A DNA stretch of 64,000 nt, from positions 124,001 through 188,000 of the forward strand of contig CAWBRT010000002.1 of assembly GCA_963791145.1 (NCBI GenBank), written 5' to 3'. Shown piece after piece: positions 1 to 9,281 of this stretch. The notes below the pieces were generated by a model. That model ran no database searches and had not been told where the DNA came from. It was given only the letters and a program-made list of their open reading frames with translations. The number at the start of each line of letters is the position of its first letter. The first letter of the stretch is position 1. This DNA is from CAWBRT01 sp963791145 (GTDB taxonomy: Bacteria > Acidobacteriota > Terriglobia > Terriglobales > Acidobacteriaceae). The translations under genes and the position numbers were made by a program.

Positions 1-684
1 CTCAGAGGGATAAGTCGCGCCATTATCCATCGCCTGCCGAATCTCCAGCATGGCGGTGGACTGCATGATGTCCTTGACGCGGGCCGGATCGTCCACGCCG
101 GGCAGTTGCACCAGGATCTGGTAATCGCCCAGTCCGTGCTCCTGAATCACCGGCTCGCTGACGCCGAGCTGGTCGATGCGGTTGCGGATGGTTTCGATCG
201 CCTGCTCCACCGCGCGGTTCTTGAGCGCGGTCAGCGCCTGCTGCTTCATGGTCAGCGTGTAGGTGTCGCCCACATTGGCGGGAGCGGTGTAGTCGGGCAG
301 GCGCTCCTCGACGAAGGTGCGCAACTCGCCGACGCCGTTGGGAGCAAGACCCTTGATGACGATGCGGTCGGGATTGGTGGCGGGATCAGGCTTGCTGATC
401 TCGGCGTAGCTGACGCTCTTCTGCCGCAGCCCGTCTTTGAGACGCTCGATCACCTGGTCGCTGTCCGCATTGACGGCATCGTTGACCATCACCTGCAGAA
501 TCAGGTGGGTGCCGCCCTTGAGGTCGAGTCCGAGATGGATGTTCTGCTGCAAGCCGGCCAGCACGCCGCCTTGCTTCATGGACGCCAGGCTCTTTTCGGG
601 ATCGTTGCCGAGCAAGATGCCCCAAGTAAACACCAGCAGCGTCAGGAGAATAAGAACTACTTTCCAGAGCAGGTTTTTCTTCAT
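1..684 (-). CDS. secD: Protein translocase subunit SecD (partial, N-terminal part only)
   Basis: SecD is an inner-membrane partner of SecYEG that uses the proton gradient to help pull exported proteins across the membrane. Read on the minus strand from an ATG at 684, the frame opens with a membrane segment (MKKNLLWKVVLILLTLLVF) followed by the family signature LGLDLKGGTHLIL near residue 50, then the start of the large periplasmic domain. It runs off the window, so only about 228 codons are present. YajC lies just upstream on the same strand and Tgt beyond it, the common tgt-yajC-secDF order. Identification is firm; the start has only a weak ribosome-binding site. Confidence 0.93.
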   Translation of the reverse strand, partial: MKKNLLWKVVLILLTLLVFTWGILLGNDPEKSLASMKQGGVLAGLQQNIHLGLDLKGGTHLILQVMVNDAVNADSDQVIERLKDGLRQKSVSYAEISKPDPATNPDRIVIKGLAPNGVGELRTFVEERLPDYTAPANVGDTYTLTMKQQALTALKNRAVEQAIETIRNRIDQLGVSEPVIQEHGLGDYQILVQLPGVDDPARVKDIMQSTAMLEIRQAMDNGATYPSE

Positions 685-820
685 TGCAACCGCAACCGCC
701 TAGTAGAACGATTTCAAGTTCTGCGCGAGCCTCGCGCCGGGGACGCCGGCTGCGCGCGGATATATATGTTTCGCGAATTGAAAGCGGGGCCGCCATCGCC
801 GGCGGCGTCTGCTTCCCCTT

Positions 821-1156
821 CTAGGATTTAAGCGCCTGGTCGTCGGTAAAGACCGAGACGATGGCACTGCGCGAAATCTCAAGCTTCAGGTTGTCGGGCG
901 GGACGCGAATTATGACCGTCGGGTCGCTGCCTTCGCTCTTGACCGACATGATGACGCCGCGAATGCCGCCGTTGGTGGCGACCCGGTCGCCGGACTTCAC
1001 GTTGCTCAGCATCTGCTGCCACTTCTTCTGTTTGCGCTGCTGGGGAAGGATGAGCAGGAAATAAAAGACAGCAAAGATGCCGACCATCATGATCAGGCCC
1101 ATGCTGCCGCCGCCACCACCGCCGAACTGGATATAAGTTGCTAATGAACTTGTCAT
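821..1156 (-). CDS. yajC: Preprotein translocase subunit YajC
   Basis: YajC is a small single-span membrane protein that associates with SecD and SecF at the Sec translocon. The 111-residue product has a glycine-rich N-terminus, one membrane segment at about residues 18-40, the basic stretch PQQRKQKKWQQML just after it, and a soluble domain with the typical GDRVATNGGIRGVI motif. Length and architecture match the family. It lies between tgt and secD on the same strand, as in many bacteria, and is probably cotranscribed with both. Confidence 0.95.
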   Translation of the reverse strand: MTSSLATYIQFGGGGGGSMGLIMMVGIFAVFYFLLILPQQRKQKKWQQMLSNVKSGDRVATNGGIRGVIMSVKSEGSDPTVIIRVPPDNLKLEISRSAIVSVFTDDQALKS

Positions 1157-1323
1157 TCTGTCTTACTCTCCGTCGGCCGCCCCTGCGGGCATGCCGGCTG
1201 AATTGAACCCCCAAGGCGTGATTTGCTGGCGCCGGTACAGAGGTCAAACGGACTACCCCACAGAGGCGTTTCTGTGCCTCTCAGAGCCCGGCGAACGGCA
1301 CTGCTATGCACGGAAAGTGACCA

Positions 1324-2463
1324 TCAAACAGCAGAACGGGAACTTGTAAATTCCGCCAGAACTATAGCATGACGAACCCGCCGCATAGTGTCAAGGTAGT
1401 ACGACAAGTTATGCACGGTGTTAAGAACTTGCGCTAATACCTCATTAGAAGCATAGAGATGCCGCAGGTAAGCGCGGGAATAGCGGCGGCATACCTTACA
1501 GCCGCAGTTTGAGTCCAGCGGGCCTTCATCCTGGGCGTAACAGCTCTTCTTAATGCTGAGCTTGCCCTCGGAGGTGAACAGCAAGCCGTGCCGGGCCGCC
1601 CGGGTTGGCAGAACGCAGTCCATCATGTCAACCCCAAGCGACACATACTGCGCCAGTTCCTCCGGCGTCCCTACGCCCATGACATAGCGCGGTTTATCCG
1701 CCGGCAGGAGCTCGATGGCGGTCTCCACCATCTCCCAGGTCTGCCGGCGCGGCTCGCCGACGCTCAGGCCGCCGATAGCGTAGCCGAGAAAGTCCATCTC
1801 CACCGTGCGCTCGGCCGATTCGCGCCGCAGTTCGGGGTACATACCGCCCTGCACGATGCCGAACTGCGCCTGCGTCTGCTCGCGGCCGCTGGTCTGGCTA
1901 AGCTCCTCAAACCAAGGCGTTTCGCGCCAATGCTGCGCGAAGTAATCCTGGCTACGGTGGGCCCAGCGCAGGGTCAATTCCAGGGAATTGCGAGTGCGCT
2001 GGCGGTCGGCGGGAAACTCCGTGCACTCATCGAAGGCCATGATGATGTCCGCCCCCAGGCCGATCTCGGCCTCTATGGCGCTCTCCGGACTGAAAAAGTG
2101 CGACGAGCCGTCAATGTGCGAGCGGAAGGCAACGCCCTCTTCGCTGACCTTGCGCAGGCTTCCCAGGCTGAAAACCTGGAAGCCGCCCGAGTCCGTCAGG
2201 ATTGGCCGGGGCCAGCCCATGAACTTCTGCACCCCGCCGAGCCGGCGGACGGTCTCCACGCCGGGCCGCAAATAGAGGTGATAAGTGTTGTTCAGTAGAA
2301 TCTGAACGCCCAGTTCTTCCAGCGTCTCCTGCGGCACTCCTTTTACGCTGCCCAGGGTGCCGACCGGCATGAACACAGGGGTCTCCACCTCTCCGTGAGG
2401 AGTGACGAAGCGTCCCGCCCGGGCCGCGCCCGAGGTGGCTTCCACCTGGAAAGAAAAGGACAT
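1324..2463 (-). CDS. tgt: Queuine tRNA-ribosyltransferase (tRNA-guanine transglycosylase)
   Basis: Tgt replaces the guanine at position 34 of GUN-anticodon tRNAs with preQ1, a late step of queuosine synthesis. The 379-residue protein has the nucleophile region DSGGFQVFSL, the family motif GGLSVGEP and the C-terminal zinc site CGCKVCRRYSRAYLRHL. The ATG at 2463 (MSFSFQVEAT) is chosen because it starts at the family's usual place. The same frame stays open upstream only through repeat DNA and the opposite-strand neighbour. It heads the tgt-yajC-secD unit; queC, queE and queD lie 13-15 kb away in the same orientation. Confidence 0.96.
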   Translation of the reverse strand: MSFSFQVEATSGAARAGRFVTPHGEVETPVFMPVGTLGSVKGVPQETLEELGVQILLNNTYHLYLRPGVETVRRLGGVQKFMGWPRPILTDSGGFQVFSLGSLRKVSEEGVAFRSHIDGSSHFFSPESAIEAEIGLGADIIMAFDECTEFPADRQRTRNSLELTLRWAHRSQDYFAQHWRETPWFEELSQTSGREQTQAQFGIVQGGMYPELRRESAERTVEMDFLGYAIGGLSVGEPRRQTWEMVETAIELLPADKPRYVMGVGTPEELAQYVSLGVDMMDCVLPTRAARHGLLFTSEGKLSIKKSCYAQDEGPLDSNCGCKVCRRYSRAYLRHLYASNEVLAQVLNTVHNLSYYLDTMRRVRHAIVLAEFTSSRSAV

Positions 2464-2480
2464 TGCACCGATTGTAGCGG

Positions 2481-2527
2481 AATGGGGAATAGGGGATAGG
2501 GAATAGGGTATAGGGATCAGGGTATAG
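2481..2527. repeat. Heptanucleotide array, TAGGGAA family (A1)
   Basis: About seven imperfect 7-nt units (GGATAGG, GAATAGG, GTATAGG, GATCAGG and similar) lie head to tail in the leader of tgt, starting 17 bp upstream of its ATG. Only one orientation is present. It belongs to the same family as the arrays near 8087, 12011 and 43948. Confidence 0.8.
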
Positions 2528-2629
2528 CAACCGACGCGAACTGCGCAGAACAGGGCCCGCCGGCGAGGACGCCGGCGCCAAGGAGAACAAGTGGCTCTGC
2601 GAAGTCGAAATTCAGCTACAATCCCCGGC

Positions 2630-3502
2630 ATGAAAATCTGGCACTTCTGGCTGGTACTGTTGCTTTCTCTGACGTTGCTGCTCAACCCTGCGGCGGCAAG
2701 CGAAGATACTGAATTGAAAAAGCAGATCAGCTCTGAGCTGGTCGGAAAGATCGTCACGCTTCGTGGCTTCTATAAAGGCAGGCAGCTGAACTTCGATGCA
2801 GACGGGAATCTCGTGGGACGCGCAGAGCCGGGACCTTGGACAATCTACGGCAAGATGCGGCCAGTGAGAGTGTCTGTTTCCGATGAGAAGGTTTCTATCG
2901 AGGCGGATCGGCTTATCGTTCACTTCGGCAAGGGCGAGATGCAGCCAGAATACAGCGATTCGGACAAAGTCACTCTATATATCAAGCATGGCGGGGCTAA
3001 GGACAACCAACAGGCATTAGCCGCAATTTCCAGAATGCTTTTGATAAAGCCGGAAGCCCTCAGCGATCTTGTGCCCGAGTATTGGAAATGGTTCGTCAGG
3101 AAAATGAACGGCGAAACTCTCGATCCTTTACCACAAGAAACACCTCCTGATGGACAGAAGATATTCAAGGTGGGAGACAATTCACCGGGTCCAGATGGAG
3201 TTGTCAGGAAAGCGGTGCCTCCAAAGGTCATTTACGATCCCGATCCCACTTACGAACTGATAGCAAGACAACATAAGTTTCAAGGTACCAGCGTGCTTTG
3301 GCTGATCGTCGACAAAGAAGGAAAGCCCGCCTCGGTTCACGTACACGCTCCGTGTGGGTTTGGACTCGATGATCAAGCGGTCGCTACTATTCAACGTTGG
3401 AAGTTCAACCCTGCCACCCTCGACGATCAGCCGGTAGCAGTTCAGATTGCGGTTGAGGTCAACTTCAAACTCTACAAAGGAAAACGGCCGCCTAGCCCGT
3501 GA
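2630..3502 (+). CDS. Secreted protein with C-terminal TonB domain
   Basis: The start is taken at the ATG at 2630, which opens a signal peptide (MKIWHFWLVLLLSLTLLLNP, cut near residues 23-24). The middle of the 290-residue protein is unassigned. The last 85 or so residues match the TonB C-terminal fold: a VLWLIVDKEGKPASVHV strand pair, an alpha-helical DDQAVATIQRWKFNPA segment and a final strand. In Acidobacteriota such proteins are common and need not be true energy transducers; there is no N-terminal proline-rich spacer or membrane anchor of the classical TonB kind. It stands alone, with the HAD gene 30 bp downstream. Specific role unknown. Confidence 0.8.
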   Translation: MKIWHFWLVLLLSLTLLLNPAAASEDTELKKQISSELVGKIVTLRGFYKGRQLNFDADGNLVGRAEPGPWTIYGKMRPVRVSVSDEKVSIEADRLIVHFGKGEMQPEYSDSDKVTLYIKHGGAKDNQQALAAISRMLLIKPEALSDLVPEYWKWFVRKMNGETLDPLPQETPPDGQKIFKVGDNSPGPDGVVRKAVPPKVIYDPDPTYELIARQHKFQGTSVLWLIVDKEGKPASVHVHAPCGFGLDDQAVATIQRWKFNPATLDDQPVAVQIAVEVNFKLYKGKRPPSP

Positions 3503-3534
3503 TTCTGGTCTGGCCTGGTCCGCTCATTTCAGGC

Positions 3535-4257
3535 ATGATAGAAGTAATGTCCTCTGATCTACCTTCTTCTGATCCCAGTGCGCCAAAGGCGGATTCGGTG
3601 CCGGGCCTGCAGGCTGTGGTCTTCGACTACGGAAAGGTTCTGTCGTTTGAACCCACGCCGGACCAATGGCATCGGCTGGCCGCGACCGCTGGGCGTCCGC
3701 TGGAGGAGTTCCGCCGCGACTACTGGCTCTACCGCGACGAGTACGATCGCGCCGGCTGCGGTCCGGTCTCCTATTGGCAGGCAGTGGCGCGCCGTCTGCT
3801 CGATGCCGAGAGCCTGCGCCGGCTGATCGAGTACGACAATGAGCAGTGGACGCGCATCAACCCGCAGATGCTCGCTCTCTCGCGGCGGCTGCGGGCCGCC
3901 GGCGTGAAGACGGCGATTCTCTCCAACATGGAGTTTGAAATGCTTGCCGAGCTGCGCACGAAATTCGCCTGGCTGAAGGAATTCGCTCCCCTGGTCTTTT
4001 CCTGCGAGTTGCGGATGGTCAAGCCGGAGATAGAAATCTTCCGGCACACGGCCGCGCTACTGGGCGTCGAGCCGGGCAAAATCCTGTTTCTCGACGACAA
4101 GCCGCGCAACATCGACGGCGCGCGCCGCGCCGGCATGCAGGCTTTGCTGTTCGATGTGCCGGAGAAGATCACAGCGGTGGAGGATCTGCTGCGCGAGCAA
4201 GGCATCACCCTGCCCGGGGTGGAAGAGATCGCCACGGTCATGCAGGCGCGCGGCTGA
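3535..4257 (+). CDS. HAD-superfamily hydrolase (subfamily IA, YihX-like)
   Basis: This is a phosphatase-type HAD protein of about 240 residues. Motif I is VVFDYGKVLSFEP, motif II ILSNM, the conserved lysine lies in RMVKPEIEIF and motif III is ILFLDDKPRNIDGARRAG. The second acidic residue of the usual DxD motif is glycine here (D-Y-G), as in the YihX sugar-phosphate phosphatases (D-L-G). Starts at GTG 3499, ATG 3535 or ATG 3547 are all possible; 3535 avoids overlap with the upstream gene. Substrate unknown, probably a small phosphorylated metabolite. Confidence 0.85.
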   Translation: MIEVMSSDLPSSDPSAPKADSVPGLQAVVFDYGKVLSFEPTPDQWHRLAATAGRPLEEFRRDYWLYRDEYDRAGCGPVSYWQAVARRLLDAESLRRLIEYDNEQWTRINPQMLALSRRLRAAGVKTAILSNMEFEMLAELRTKFAWLKEFAPLVFSCELRMVKPEIEIFRHTAALLGVEPGKILFLDDKPRNIDGARRAGMQALLFDVPEKITAVEDLLREQGITLPGVEEIATVMQARG

Positions 4258-4275
4258 TTATTGTTTTCGGAACTT

Positions 4276-4671
4276 CTACGGCTTGGGAATGCCGTGCTTG
4301 GCCAGCAATTTCGGCACGTTGACGATCACGCGTTTGATGATGCCGCAGCCGATCTCACGGTCGTCGACCTTGACGCTGACCCGCATTAAATAAAACTTGC
4401 CTTCGATCTTCTCGACCACGGCTTCAGCTTTGACGACCGTGTTCAGCCCGGCGGGTGCGCGGTGCTCCACGTTGATGGCCGCGCCCACGGACATTTCGTC
4501 CTTCTCGCAGAAGGGCTGCAGCGCGCGCGACCCGGCCACCTCCATCAGGCGGACCATGTCCGGCGTCGAGTAAATAGGCGGCAAACTGTGGTTGAACGCC
4601 GTCAGCGTGTTCTCAAACTTGACACGCTCCTCGGACACACCTCTAGCGCCAATTGGAACCGGCTTTGCCAT
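4276..4671 (-). CDS. Hot-dog fold thioesterase, fluoroacetyl-CoA thioesterase-like
   Basis: The 131-residue product begins MAKPVPIGARGVSEERV and has a single hot-dog domain. The helix YSTPDMVRLMEVAG with its glutamate, and the histidine in VEHRAPAGLNTV, match the FlK-type thioesterases that hydrolyse short acyl-CoA thioesters. The family name does not mean it acts on fluoroacetate; most relatives have unknown substrates. It is convergent with the HAD gene, with 18 bp between the stop codons. Confidence 0.85.
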   Translation of the reverse strand: MAKPVPIGARGVSEERVKFENTLTAFNHSLPPIYSTPDMVRLMEVAGSRALQPFCEKDEMSVGAAINVEHRAPAGLNTVVKAEAVVEKIEGKFYLMRVSVKVDDREIGCGIIKRVIVNVPKLLAKHGIPKP

Positions 4672-4919
4672 GGGCGACAGACTAGCCTTTCGGCAGCAAC
4701 TTCGCAAGACCATTTACGCCTGCCACCCGGTAACAAACTGGCATCCTGCCGACTACCCCATACACTCCCAAAATGGCCGCCGGAATTGCGCCAGTCCGAA
4801 GGCGCTGCGCCTCCATGGTCTAACTCTGGGGTCTGACTCTGGAGATTTTCAAATTGAGACGGTAGGCGAAGAAAAACAAACCCGGCGCAACGCGGAAGGC
4901 GCCTTGACCCGGTAGGGGA

Positions 4920-5810
4920 CTACCCGCCTTCCGGTTTGTCCCTTTGCAGCTTGCGGTAGATTTCGCTTTTGCTGACCCCGAGTTCCTTGGCTACGCGCTT
5001 CATGGCCTCGCGCTGGTCGAGAGCTTCCTTCTGCATCAGCTCGCGCACCCGCGTACGGGCGTTCTTCTGCTCGACGGCGGGCTGGCCGTGCTCCTCCGCC
5101 TTGCCGATCAGCACGGTGATCTCGCCGCGTATCTCCTCGCGCAGCCCCAGCCAGTTCAGCACGTCGGCGGCCTGGCCGCGCAGGAACTCCTCATGCACCT
5201 TGGTGACTTCGCGGGCCACGACGACGTGGCGACGGCTCCCGAGTATCTCGACCATATCCTCCAGGGATTCCATCAGCCGGTGCGGCGCCTCGTAGAAGAT
5301 TTGCGTATGGGCCGAGTTCTTGATGCTCTCCAGCGCCGCCCGCCGTTGTCCGCTCTTGGCCGGCAGGAAGCCGCCAAAGCGGAATGAATCCGTGGGCAGG
5401 CCGCTGGCCACCAGCGCCGCCAGAAACGCCGAGGGCCCGGGGATCGGCTCGACCGGAATGCGGTGGCGGATGGCGAGGGAAACCAGCCTGTATCCCGGGT
5501 CGCTGACCCCCGGCGTGCCGCCGTCGGTGACCAGCCCGATGGACTCGCCCTGCTCCAGGTGCATGATCAACTCGGCCGCCCGGGTCAGCTCGTTGTGCTC
5601 GTGATAGCTGATGGTGCGCTTCTCGATGCCGAAGTGGTTCAGCAGCTTCTGCGTCTGCCGCGTATCTTCGCAGGCGATCAGGTCGACTTCCTTCAGCACG
5701 CGCAGCGCCCGCAGCGTGATGTCCTCCAGGTTGCCGATGGGGGTTCCCACCAGGTACAGAGTCCCCGGGGGCTTGCCGTTCGCCGCTTGCGGGTTGGCAG
5801 GTTTGGCCAC
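4920..5810 (-). CDS. rsmI: 16S rRNA (cytidine-1402 2'-O)-methyltransferase RsmI
   Basis: RsmI methylates the ribose of C1402 in the decoding centre of 16S rRNA using S-adenosylmethionine. The N-terminal motif TLYLVGTPIGNLEDITLRAL, the ACEDTRQTQKLL stretch and the GTPGVSDPGYRLV loop are diagnostic of this tetrapyrrole-methylase-fold family. A C-terminal helix pair (EAMKRVAKELGVSKSEIYRKL) resembles a small helix-turn-helix. The frame is open up to a GTG at 5897, but the GTG at 5810 is preferred: it has a GGGAG about nine bases upstream and gives the usual N-terminal length. It is divergent from ligA. Confidence 0.93.
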   Translation of the reverse strand: MAKPANPQAANGKPPGTLYLVGTPIGNLEDITLRALRVLKEVDLIACEDTRQTQKLLNHFGIEKRTISYHEHNELTRAAELIMHLEQGESIGLVTDGGTPGVSDPGYRLVSLAIRHRIPVEPIPGPSAFLAALVASGLPTDSFRFGGFLPAKSGQRRAALESIKNSAHTQIFYEAPHRLMESLEDMVEILGSRRHVVVAREVTKVHEEFLRGQAADVLNWLGLREEIRGEITVLIGKAEEHGQPAVEQKNARTRVRELMQKEALDQREAMKRVAKELGVSKSEIYRKLQRDKPEGG

Positions 5811-5958
5811 TGGCCGTTTCTCCCAAACAGGATACTCGACGCGATTGCCGGGGTCCCCGGCAGACGCCACGGCGTCTGCTGGGGTGGAGTGTAACACCGG
5901 GAACCTGCGGCTCTCAGGGCAATATCGGTTCCGCGCGGCAAAATCCTATAATCGTGTC

Positions 5959-8081
5959 ATGCCCGAATCCAGGCGTCAGCTCGAAGCTCGCGTACAGAAG
6001 CTGCGTGGCGAGATCCGCGTACACGAGCACCGCTATTACGTGCTGGACGCGCCCGAGATCAGCGACGCCGATTTCGACGAGCTGATGAACGAGCTGAAGT
6101 CGCTGGAGGCAGCGCATCCGGAGCTGATCACGCCCGACTCTCCCACCCAGCGCGTGGGCGGGCAGCCGCGCGAGGGCTTCGTCAAGGTGCCGCACTCCAC
6201 GCCCATGCTCTCGCTCGACAACTCTTACAGCGAGCAGGAGCTGCGCGATTGGGCGCGCCGCGCCACCGAACTGGCCGGCGCCACGTCGCTGGCCGGTGCC
6301 TCCGAGCTCGAATTCGTCTGCGAGCTCAAGCTGGACGGGCTTCCATGGCGTTGCGCTACGCGCCGAGTCACGCACAGGGCAGTCCAGGTTCGCGCAGGCC
6401 ATCACGCGCGGCGACGGCTCGGTGGGAGAAGAGGTCACGCCTAACCTGCAGACCGTGCGCTCGCTCCCGCTGTCGATTTCCTCGCGAACTTTGCGCAAGG
6501 CCGGACTGCCCGAGAGCTTCGAGGTGCGCGGCGAGGTCATCATGCCTGCCGCGGCCTTCGAGCGCATGAACGAGGAGCGCGAGCGGCAGGGGCTGGCGAA
6601 GTTCGCCAACCCGCGCAACGCCGCCGCCGGCGCCGTGCGCGTGCTCGATCCCAACATCACCGCCCAGCGCCGGCTGGACTTCTACGCCTACTTCGTGATA
6701 CGAGGACGGGCAGCACGCCCTTCGGCAAACAATCGGAGGCGCTGGATGCGCTGCACAAGGCCGGATTCAAGGTGAACCCGCACCGCCGCGTGGCTCACGG
6801 CATCGACGAGGTCTGGCAGTTCATCAGCGAGATGGAAGCCAAGCGCGAGAGCCTGCCCTACGAGATCGATGGCGTGGTGGTGAAGGTGAACCGCATTGCG
6901 CTGTGGCCGCGGCTGGGATACACCGGCAAGGCGCCGCGCTGGGCCATGGCCTACAAGTACGCGGCGCGCTCGGGCATCACCCAGATCGAAGACATCAGCG
7001 TGCAGGTCGGGCGCACCGGCAAACTCACGCCGGTGGCCATGCTGCGTCCGGTGCCCATCGGCGGCACTACGGTCTCGCGCGCCACCCTGCACAACATGGA
7101 TTTCATCGACAACCTGGGCGTCAGGATCGGCGACTGGGTGAAGGTCGAGCGCGGCGGCGACGTCATTCCCAAGGTGGTCAAGGTGTCGAGGACAAAGACC
7201 AGCCGCGTCGGACAATCGTCATTTCACATGCCCGCCACCTGCCCGGTCTGCGGCGGACACGTGGTGCGCGCCGAGGGTGAAGCCGACTTCCGCTGCGTCA
7301 ATGCCAACTGCCCGGCCAAGCTGCGCGAAACCATTCTGCACTTTGCCTCGCGCGGGGTGATGAACATCGACGGCATGGGCGACGCGCTGGTCGATCAACT
7401 GGTCGGGCGCGGCCTGGTGAAAGACGTGGCCGACATCTACCGACTGAAAAAGACAGACCTGCTGTCGCTGGAGCGCATGGGCGACAAGTCGGCGCAGAAC
7501 GTTCTGGACGAGATCGAGCAATTCGAAATCGCTGCCGCTGGAGCGCGTGCTGTATGGGCTGGGGATACGCTTCGTCGGCGAGCGCACGGCCGAATTCCTG
7601 GCGCAGCATTTCGGCTCCATCGGATGCGCTGATCGAGGCCGCAACCTTGCCCGACGCTGAAGCGAGTCTGGCTGAGCTGCAGCAGGTGGAAGAGGTGGGT
7701 CCGCGCATCGCCGCCAGCATTCGCGAGTTCTTCTGCGAAGGGAAAAATCTGCAGCTCATCGAGCGCCTTAAGGGCAATAACCAGAAAGACGGGCTCGAGG
7801 CGTTGTGGAAGAAGCGCGCCAAAAAACAGCGCGGCACGGCGCTGGCCGGGAAAACCTTCGTCCTGACCGGCACGCTGGAAAAGTACACGCGCGACGAGGC
7901 CAAGCGCATGATCGAAGACGCCGGCGGCAAGGTCGCCGGCTCGGTCAGCAAGAAGACCAGCTACGTCGTCGCCGGCGCCGATCCCGGCTCCAAACTCGAC
8001 AAGGCGCGCGAACTCGGGGTGGAGATTCTGACGGAGCAGCAGTTTGAGGGGCTGCTCAGTTCATTTAAAATTGAAGCGTGA
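5959..8081 (+). CDS. ligA: NAD-dependent DNA ligase LigA (about five frameshifts)
   Basis: LigA seals nicks in duplex DNA during replication and repair using NAD+. All domains are present in order: Ia (HRYYVLDAPEISDADFDEL), adenylation with the KLDG lysine motif, OB fold (VGRTGKLTPVA), four-cysteine zinc finger (CPVCGGHV to NCPAK), helix-hairpin-helix region and C-terminal BRCT (KTFVLTGTLEKYTRDEA). The reading frame changes near 6343, between 6360 and 6390, near 6710, near 7527 and near 7622. Each time the expected protein continues at once in another frame. The gene is essential in bacteria, so assembly indels are the likely cause rather than decay. Start ATG at 5959. Confidence 0.92.
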
Positions 8082-8086
8082 CGGTT

Positions 8087-8368
8087 TAGGAAATAGGGAT
8101 TAGGGGTTGGTTAGGGAATAGGGTTTAGGGGTTAGGGAATAGTCGATTTAAAAGGGGATGCAGCAGGTTGGAAATGCAGATCCTTCGACTCCGCGCCCGC
8201 CAACCCGCAAAGGAATGCGGGTTGGGAAGATCAGCAGGCGCGTCGCTCAGGATGACGCCTCTTATCGCGAGAGAAATTCTTGGGTGAGAAATTCGGATTA
8301 GCGAAGCAATGGTGACTTAACGCGCAGAGATTGACTGCTAACCCCTATTCCCTACTCCCTAACCCCTG
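8087..8368. repeat. Inverted pair of TAGGG heptamer arrays around a palindromic repeat (A2)
   Basis: A G-rich array (8087-8142; units TAGGGAT, TAGGGGT, TAGGGAA, TAGGGTT, with one 4-nt slip) and its C-rich inverted partner (8338-8368) enclose about 195 bp. Inside, 8179-8262 is a copy of another dispersed repeat that starts TCCTTCGACTC and ends CGCTCAGGATGACGCC, with internal palindromes. The composite fills the whole ligA to adenosyltransferase gap and ends 2 bp before the ribosome-binding site of the next gene. Confidence 0.82.
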
Positions 8369-8382
8369 GCAAGGAGGCCCAT

Positions 8383-8952
8383 ACGAGCGACCGGCTGACC
8401 AAGATCACCACCCGCACGGGCGACGAAGGGAAGACCTCGCTGGCCGATGGAACGCGCGTCAAGAAGAACAGCGTCTACATGGAAGCCATCGGCGCCGTCG
8501 ACGAGCTGAACAGCGCGCTGGGAATGCTGGTGGCCAAGCCTCTGGCCGCGCCCGTGCAGGAGCTGCTGCGCCATGTGCAGAACGATCTGTTCGACGTCGG
8601 CGCCGAGCTGAGCTACCCAGGCTACCAGTGCCTGACACAGCAGTCGCTGGAGCGGCTCGATGCCGCTATTGCTGAATTGAATGGCCAGCTGCCGTCGCTG
8701 AAAGACTTCGTCCTCCCCGGCGGAAGCGAAGCGGGCGCGCTATGCCACTTCGTTCGCGCCCTGTGCCGCTCGACCGAGCGGCGCGTGGTGAGCTGGCAGG
8801 AGGAAAATCCCGCTGAGGACGATCTAAAGACGCCCTACCTGAACCGGCTCTCCGATCTGCTGTTCGTGCTGGCTCGCTCGATCAATCACGACGATGGCGC
8901 AACGGAGACCTGCTGGGTGTCACCCGCCGCAAGGGCGAAGAAGGAAAGGTAG
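8383..8952 (+). CDS. Cob(I)alamin adenosyltransferase, PduO/ATR type
   Basis: This enzyme transfers the adenosyl group of ATP to cob(I)alamin, making coenzyme B12. The N-terminal ATP loop KITTRTGDEGKTSLADG and the C-terminal helix YLNRLSDLLFVLAR are the two family signatures, and the 189-residue length fits. A strong AAGGAGG lies at 8371-8377, but the codon in the start position is ACG at 8383, preceded by CCCAT. A single missing G would restore CCC-ATG-ACG, so the true start is probably an ATG lost to a sequencing deletion. No other cobalamin gene is visible nearby. Confidence 0.9.
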   Translation, partial: TSDRLTKITTRTGDEGKTSLADGTRVKKNSVYMEAIGAVDELNSALGMLVAKPLAAPVQELLRHVQNDLFDVGAELSYPGYQCLTQQSLERLDAAIAELNGQLPSLKDFVLPGGSEAGALCHFVRALCRSTERRVVSWQEENPAEDDLKTPYLNRLSDLLFVLARSINHDDGATETCWVSPAARAKKER

Positions 8953-9281
8953 GAACAGGCTTTTCCGCAGTAACCCCCCGGGCTGTACCCGATGATGATC
9001 TTGTTTTTTCTTGAGAAAGACAAACGGCCCCACCCTTCGCCAAAAACGCGGTGAAATGGTGGCCACCCTCCTTCACATCTTACGGGCGGTTCCCATTTTG
9101 GGCGAAGCTGCGCCAAGGCGTTAGCGATAGCAAGCCAAGTCCCGCGCGGCTTGGCCTCCACTTCAGCAACTCTGAATTCACTGTATGCATCTAATCTAAA
9201 ACAGTGCGTAGCGGTGCTCCAAGCGCCGCGTCACGAGGGCCCCGGTTTCTCTGGTCAATTCCACTCAAGAGAGGCTCCTCG
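8953..9281. other. Intergenic region, no gene seen
   Basis: About 330 bp between the adenosyltransferase and the lipoprotein gene. I see no credible coding frame, RNA gene or clear heptamer array. The promoter of the downstream lipoprotein gene presumably lies here, but no convincing -35/-10 pair was found. Confidence 0.5.

Noticed and set aside
4820..4846. A 13-bp tandem similarity (GTCTAACTCTGGG, GTCTGACTCTGG)
   Set aside because: Only two diverged units; probably a fragment of a dispersed repeat and not worth a separate call.
8087..8142. Telomere-like repeats (TAGGG)
   Set aside because: The resemblance is only to the G-rich unit; arrays are short, internal, paired with inverted C-rich arrays and have a 7-nt rather than 6-nt period.
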